Below, in pieces: positions 60,255 through 64,000 of a stretch of DNA of 64,000 bases. The stretch comes from Lachnospiraceae bacterium (GTDB lineage: Bacteria; Bacillota; Clostridia; Lachnospirales; Lachnospiraceae). How positions within the stretch are numbered: the stretch's first letter is position 1; every line of letters starts with the position of its first letter. The translations under genes were made by a program, and so were the position numbers. The notes under the pieces were generated by a model that made no database searches, was not told where the DNA came from, and saw nothing but the letters and a program-made list of their open reading frames with translations. The stretch is from the NCBI GenBank assembly GCA_014239155.1, contig JAAZZQ010000017.1, forward strand, positions 1 to 64,000, in the 5' to 3' direction.

Positions 60255-62438
60255 ATGTATATGGCAATTCAATTTCAAAAGGATAATCAAGTTTTTACAT
60301 TAAATACAAGACACACGACTTATCAGATGAAAGTGGACCGGTTGGGTTTTCTGCTACATCTGTACTATGGGAAGCGGATTTCTGGAAATATGGATTATCT
60401 GCTGACCTACTATGACAGAGGCTTTTCAGGAAACCCGGCGGATGCCGGAAATGACAGGACATACTCTATGGATGCCTTGCCACAGGAGTACCCGCAGGCA
60501 GGAACTGGCGATTATCGCAATAACGCTCTTGTGATACGCAATGCGGATGGCTCAGAACACTGTGATTTGCGCTATGTTAACCATGAGATAAAAAGGGGAA
60601 AATATGCGTTAAAAGGACTTCCTGCTGTGTATGCGGCTGACAATGAGGCGGAGACGCTCGAAATTGTCTTAGAGGATTCGGTTAGCAAAGTGCAAGTGCG
60701 ACTTTTGTATGGTGTGCTAGAGGAAGTGAACATTATCACAAGAAGCGCAAAGATTATAAATTTGGGTTCCGATCAAATTTATGTGGAGAAGGCAGCTTCA
60801 ACATGCTTGGATTTCATAAATGGGGATTATGATTTTATTAGTTTTTGCGGGCGTCATGCGATGGAACGTAATTTTCAGCGGACAAGGATTGCGTATGGGT
60901 GTCAGGTGATTGGGAGCCGCAGGGGAACTTCCAGTCATCAGTACAATCCTGCAGTGATTATCGCAGACAAAGACGCGACGGAGGAGATGGGCAGTTGCTA
61001 TGGTATGGTTTTTGTCTACAGTGGAAATTTTAAGTGTGAGGTGGAGCGAGATCAGTATGGACAGACAAGAGCCTTGATGGGGTTAAATAGTGATCTGTTT
61101 CACTATCCGCTTGAAAAAGGGGAAACATTATTGATACCAGAGACAATTTTGTGTTATTCAGACGAAGGGTTTGGCACATTGTCAAGACGGTATCACCAGT
61201 GTATAAGGAGACATCTTTGCAGAGGAAAATACAGTTGTCAGTCAAGACCAGTGTTAATTAATAGCTGGGAGGCAGCCTATTTTGATTTTGACGGTGAGAC
61301 AATCTATCACTTGGCGGAAGAAGCAGCGGAACTTGGGATTGATATGGTGGTGATGGATGACGGTTGGTTTGGCAAGCGCAATGACGATAACAGCGGTCTT
61401 GGCGATTGGCAGGTCAATGAGGAGAAACTTGGCTGTACATTGGGAGAACTGATTCGGCGCATCAATGCCATTGGAATAAAGTTTGGCATTTGGATAGAGC
61501 CGGAAATGGTATCGGAGGACAGCGATATTTATCGCAATCACCCTGACTGGGCAATTCAAATTCCGGGGAGAAAACCAGTTCGCGCACGAAATCAATTAGT
61601 GCTTGATTTTTCCAGAAAAGATGTGCGGGACTATATTTTTAACCAGATTTGCAGCGTGCTTGACCAAGGGAATATCGAGTATGTAAAGTGGGATATGAAC
61701 CGAAGTCTCACGGATATATATTCTATGGAAAATGCACAGGGAAAAGTGACGTATGATTATGTGCTTGGCGTGTATGATTTTTTGGAACGATTAATGCAGC
61801 GTTATCCAGATATGTTGATAGAGGGTTGTAGTGGAGGCGGCGGCAGGTTTGATGCAGGAATGTTGTACTATACACCACAAATCTGGTGCAGTGATAATAC
61901 AGACGCGGTGGACCGTCTGCGTATTCAATATGGGACATCGTTCTTTTATCCAATTTCCGTGGTTGGCTCGCATGTGTCCGCGGTTCCAAATCACCAGACA
62001 GGAAGGAGTGTCAGTCTAAATACGCGAGGCGTGGTTGCAATGGCGGGCACGTTTGGATATGAATTAAATCCTAAGACACTTTCCAGTGAAGAAAAAGAAG
62101 AGATTAAAGGGCAGATTATACGCTATAAAAAATATGAGGCGCTAATTTGTAAAGGGGACTATTATCGTTTGTCGAATCCATTTGCAGATGCGTATGTGGC
62201 ATGGGAAACTGTGTCAGAGGATAAAAAACAAGTGTTGCTTAGCGTGGTAATGCAGGAGATTCACGGAAATATGACAGTGAATTATGTTCGACTAAAAGGG
62301 CTAAATCCAGATGCTGTTTACAAGAATGCAGAGACAGGGACATGCTATTATGGCTCTGCACTAATGGCAGCAGGATTGCCAATGCCAGTTGAGATGGGAG
62401 AGTATCAGGCGTATCAGATTTATATGGAGGCGTTGTAA
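60255..62438 (+). CDS. Alpha-galactosidase (GH36)
   Basis: A 727-residue cytoplasmic GH36 enzyme removing terminal alpha-1,6-galactose from raffinose-family sugars or melibiose. An N-terminal beta-supersandwich (about 1-320) precedes the barrel with VVMDDGWFGKRNDD, nucleophile D480 (KWDMNRSLTD) and acid/base D547 (WCSDNTDAVDR). No signal peptide, so it acts on sugars imported by the preceding ABC genes. Start is ATG 60255 or 60261; AGGAG is four or ten bases upstream respectively, and 60261 has the more usual spacing. It ends in a strong terminator. Confidence 0.94.
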   Translation: MYMAIQFQKDNQVFTLNTRHTTYQMKVDRLGFLLHLYYGKRISGNMDYLLTYYDRGFSGNPADAGNDRTYSMDALPQEYPQAGTGDYRNNALVIRNADGSEHCDLRYVNHEIKRGKYALKGLPAVYAADNEAETLEIVLEDSVSKVQVRLLYGVLEEVNIITRSAKIINLGSDQIYVEKAASTCLDFINGDYDFISFCGRHAMERNFQRTRIAYGCQVIGSRRGTSSHQYNPAVIIADKDATEEMGSCYGMVFVYSGNFKCEVERDQYGQTRALMGLNSDLFHYPLEKGETLLIPETILCYSDEGFGTLSRRYHQCIRRHLCRGKYSCQSRPVLINSWEAAYFDFDGETIYHLAEEAAELGIDMVVMDDGWFGKRNDDNSGLGDWQVNEEKLGCTLGELIRRINAIGIKFGIWIEPEMVSEDSDIYRNHPDWAIQIPGRKPVRARNQLVLDFSRKDVRDYIFNQICSVLDQGNIEYVKWDMNRSLTDIYSMENAQGKVTYDYVLGVYDFLERLMQRYPDMLIEGCSGGGGRFDAGMLYYTPQIWCSDNTDAVDRLRIQYGTSFFYPISVVGSHVSAVPNHQTGRSVSLNTRGVVAMAGTFGYELNPKTLSSEEKEEIKGQIIRYKKYEALICKGDYYRLSNPFADAYVAWETVSEDKKQVLLSVVMQEIHGNMTVNYVRLKGLNPDAVYKNAETGTCYYGSALMAAGLPMPVEMGEYQAYQIYMEAL

Positions 62439-62445
62439 GAAGGTG

Positions 62446-62474
62446 AAAAAACAGGGCTTTTGGCCCTGTTTTTT
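62446..62474. terminator. Bidirectional terminator between GH36 and the activase gene
   Basis: AAAAAACAGGGC and GCCCTGTTTTTT form a perfect 12-base stem with a five-base loop between two convergent genes. It overlaps the stop region of the minus-strand gene. Confidence 0.9.
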
Positions 62475-64000
62475 ACGCGGATTTATTTTTTGTATTGTCT
62501 TTTCTTCTTCCTTTGGAACGTCTTTTATGAAAATGTTTTTTCGTATTGATAGAAGCTTGCTGCAATGTAGATTCCGATAGGTCTTCTTGCTGTGGCTTTG
62601 TCTCCGCGGCCTTGTCTAAGTTCTTTTGGGCGGTGGAAAGCATTAGTTTAATGCGGTTGAGCTGATTGACTTCTGAAGCCCCTGGGTCATAGTCAATAGC
62701 GACAATATTAGCCTCTGGGTGACGTTTCCGCAATTCCTTAATCACACCTTTGCCAACAACGTGGTTTGGCAGACAGCCAAAAGGTTGTGTACATACAATA
62801 TTCGGAGTATCTGTATGGAGCAATTCAAGCATTTCCCCTGTGAGGAACCAGCCTTCGCCTGTCTGGTTGCCAAGGGAGACAATCTCTTGTGCATTTTTTG
62901 CTGTCTCATAGATGTCAGCAGGCGGGATAAAGTGTTTGCTTGCAGCAAATGCGTCGCTCATTGGTTTTCTAAGTGTTTGGATTGCTTTAATTCCAAGTTT
63001 GCAAAGCTTTGCAGCTTTTTTGCTGGTGCCAAGGTTTTCTGCCTTGTAAAGCTGATTATAAAAGCAGTAGAACATAAAATCCATCAAGTCGGGCACAACT
63101 GCCTCAGCGCCTTCGTGTTCTAGTAATTCTACAAGTTGGTTGTTTGCAGCAGGAGAAAATTTAACCAAAATCTCACCAACAATTCCCACACGTGGTTTCT
63201 TAATATTTAAAGTAGGAATTGCGTCAAACTCCGCAATCATTTCACGACACATTTTTTTGTAGGTGTAAAATGACAGGTATTTACGACTAAGGAAGTCGCA
63301 ACACTTTTGAATCCATTTCTGGTGCACTGCATCAACAGAACCAGAGACAGCCTCATAAGGGCGCATTCTGTAGACACATCGCATAAAAATATCACCAAAA
63401 TTCACAGCATAGATTGCGCGCAGCAATAGCATTGGCGTTAATTGAAAGCCCGGGTTGCTCTCTAATTTTGAAAGACTGATAGAGATAACCGGAATATGTT
63501 GGTAGCCCGCCTTTTCAAGTGCGCGGCGGATAAATCCAATATAATTTGTTGCGCGACAGCCGCCACCTGTCTGTGACATTACAACAGCAAGATGATCGGT
63601 ATCATATTTGCCGGAAAGCACTGCCTCCATAATCTGTCCAACGACCAATAAAGATGGATAACAAGCGTCGTTATTGACATATTTTAATCCCATATCAATG
63701 CTACCTCTGTTGTCATTGTTGAGCACAACTAGATTATAACCACATCTTCGGAAAGTTGGCTCAAGCAAATCAAAGTGAATCGGAGACATTTGCGGGCAGA
63801 GTATGGTATAATTTTTGCGCATTTCTTTTGTAAAAAGAACTCTTTTTATGCTGCTAGGCTGAATTGTTCGTTCTTGATGACGTTCCTCGCGCACACGAAT
63901 GGCTGAAAGCAGAGAGCGAATACGAATACGCGCCGCACCAAGATTATTTACCTCGTCAATTTTTAGACAAGTATAAATTTTGCCTGAACCGGTTAAAATA
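62473..64000 (-). CDS. C-terminal part of a 2-hydroxyacyl-CoA dehydratase activase/DUF2229 protein (cut by window end)
   Basis: The frame is open to the right edge of the window, so only the last 509 residues or so are seen. Recognisable parts are [74 protein letters not shown] and [20 protein letters not shown]. These belong to the large (about 1400-residue) clostridial proteins that join two BadF-type activase domains to DUF2229 and a HgdB-like part; related activases use ATP to drive an electron into radical dehydratases. The true function of the fusion is unknown. The tail is Lys/Arg/His-rich ([14 protein letters not shown]). A GTG at 63894 is not a real start. Confidence 0.85.
   Translation of the reverse strand, partial: ILTGSGKIYTCLKIDEVNNLGAARIRIRSLLSAIRVREERHQERTIQPSSIKRVLFTKEMRKNYTILCPQMSPIHFDLLEPTFRRCGYNLVVLNNDNRGSIDMGLKYVNNDACYPSLLVVGQIMEAVLSGKYDTDHLAVVMSQTGGGCRATNYIGFIRRALEKAGYQHIPVISISLSKLESNPGFQLTPMLLLRAIYAVNFGDIFMRCVYRMRPYEAVSGSVDAVHQKWIQKCCDFLSRKYLSFYTYKKMCREMIAEFDAIPTLNIKKPRVGIVGEILVKFSPAANNQLVELLEHEGAEAVVPDLMDFMFYCFYNQLYKAENLGTSKKAAKLCKLGIKAIQTLRKPMSDAFAASKHFIPPADIYETAKNAQEIVSLGNQTGEGWFLTGEMLELLHTDTPNIVCTQPFGCLPNHVVGKGVIKELRKRHPEANIVAIDYDPGASEVNQLNRIKLMLSTAQKNLDKAAETKPQQEDLSESTLQQASINTKKHFHKRRSKGRRKDNTKNKSA

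Noticed and set aside
62719-63123. 134-residue plus-strand frame with a Cys-rich look
   Set aside because: Lies entirely antisense to the well-conserved activase/DUF2229 gene and has no ribosome site.

Overview
The window reads as chromosomal DNA of a low-to-moderate GC anaerobic Firmicute, most likely a motile gut Lachnospiraceae-type Clostridium. The evidence is clostridial gene content: PurH activities split into a PurO-type IMP cyclohydrolase and a separate AICAR formyltransferase, an activase/DUF2229 protein, DUF3737, the radical-SAM/DUF4130 pair, and AhpC with a rearranged AhpF. Also present are strong AGGAGG ribosome sites, two chemoreceptors, and fermentative lactate dehydrogenase. 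No rRNA, tRNA or CRISPR array was seen. No species is named because none can be supported.

Layout. 0.5-5 kb: glycogen debranching enzyme, chemoreceptor, VanZ-like protein. 5.3-5.8 kb: decayed IS605/TnpB remnant. 5.8-10.5 kb: TetR regulator with a hotdog thioesterase, L-lactate dehydrogenase, a tiny FeoB-associated protein, a frameshifted MATE exporter and a GNAT acetyltransferase. 10.5-20.3 kb: hybrid histidine kinase, MutY, two small XRE proteins, AhpC plus a permuted AhpF-like reductase, and a zinc/cadmium module (ArsR sensor, stand-alone HMA protein, P-type ATPase). 20.4-28.8 kb: a PurF paralogue lacking the glutaminase cysteine, a chemoreceptor coupled to a sugar-binding lipoprotein, and PurL. 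28.9-33.3 kb: 7TM hybrid kinase, response regulator, YjbR protein and an unknown. 33.4-35.6 kb: AT-rich, inverted methylase/nuclease pair, probably acquired restriction-modification. 35.9-43.4 kb: radical SAM/DUF4130 pair, Hsp70 plus divergent J-protein, DUF3737. 43.6-50.4 kb: secreted Asp/Cys/His-rich protein, RtcB, CMP-kinase-like protein, LeuS and a truncated LeuRS-like paralogue. 50.5-62.4 kb: TetR, aldo/keto reductase, GH13, IMP cyclohydrolase, AICAR formyltransferase, then a split AraC regulator divergent from an alpha-galactoside ABC importer plus GH36 alpha-galactosidase. The window ends inside a large activase/DUF2229 gene.

The least-explained material is non-coding. Two families of structured intergenic elements recur. 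Family 1 (about 75-78 bp; four copies plus a solitary hairpin) has an outer stem, an internal purine box, an inner hairpin, a GCGCGG linker and a GAGTAGGGAAG hairpin; its stems differ in sequence between copies while pairing is kept. Family 2 (136-153 bp; three copies) is bounded by GTAACAGTTCAG/CTGAACTGTTAC and holds three internal hairpins, one competing with the terminal pairing. Two inverted family-2 copies bracket the rtcB cluster.

A second notable locus is the AraC regulator: a 31-bp direct repeat flanks 33 bp of extra sequence, and loss of one 64-bp unit would exactly restore a 283-residue reading frame, so it may be a reversible switch for the raffinose-type operon.
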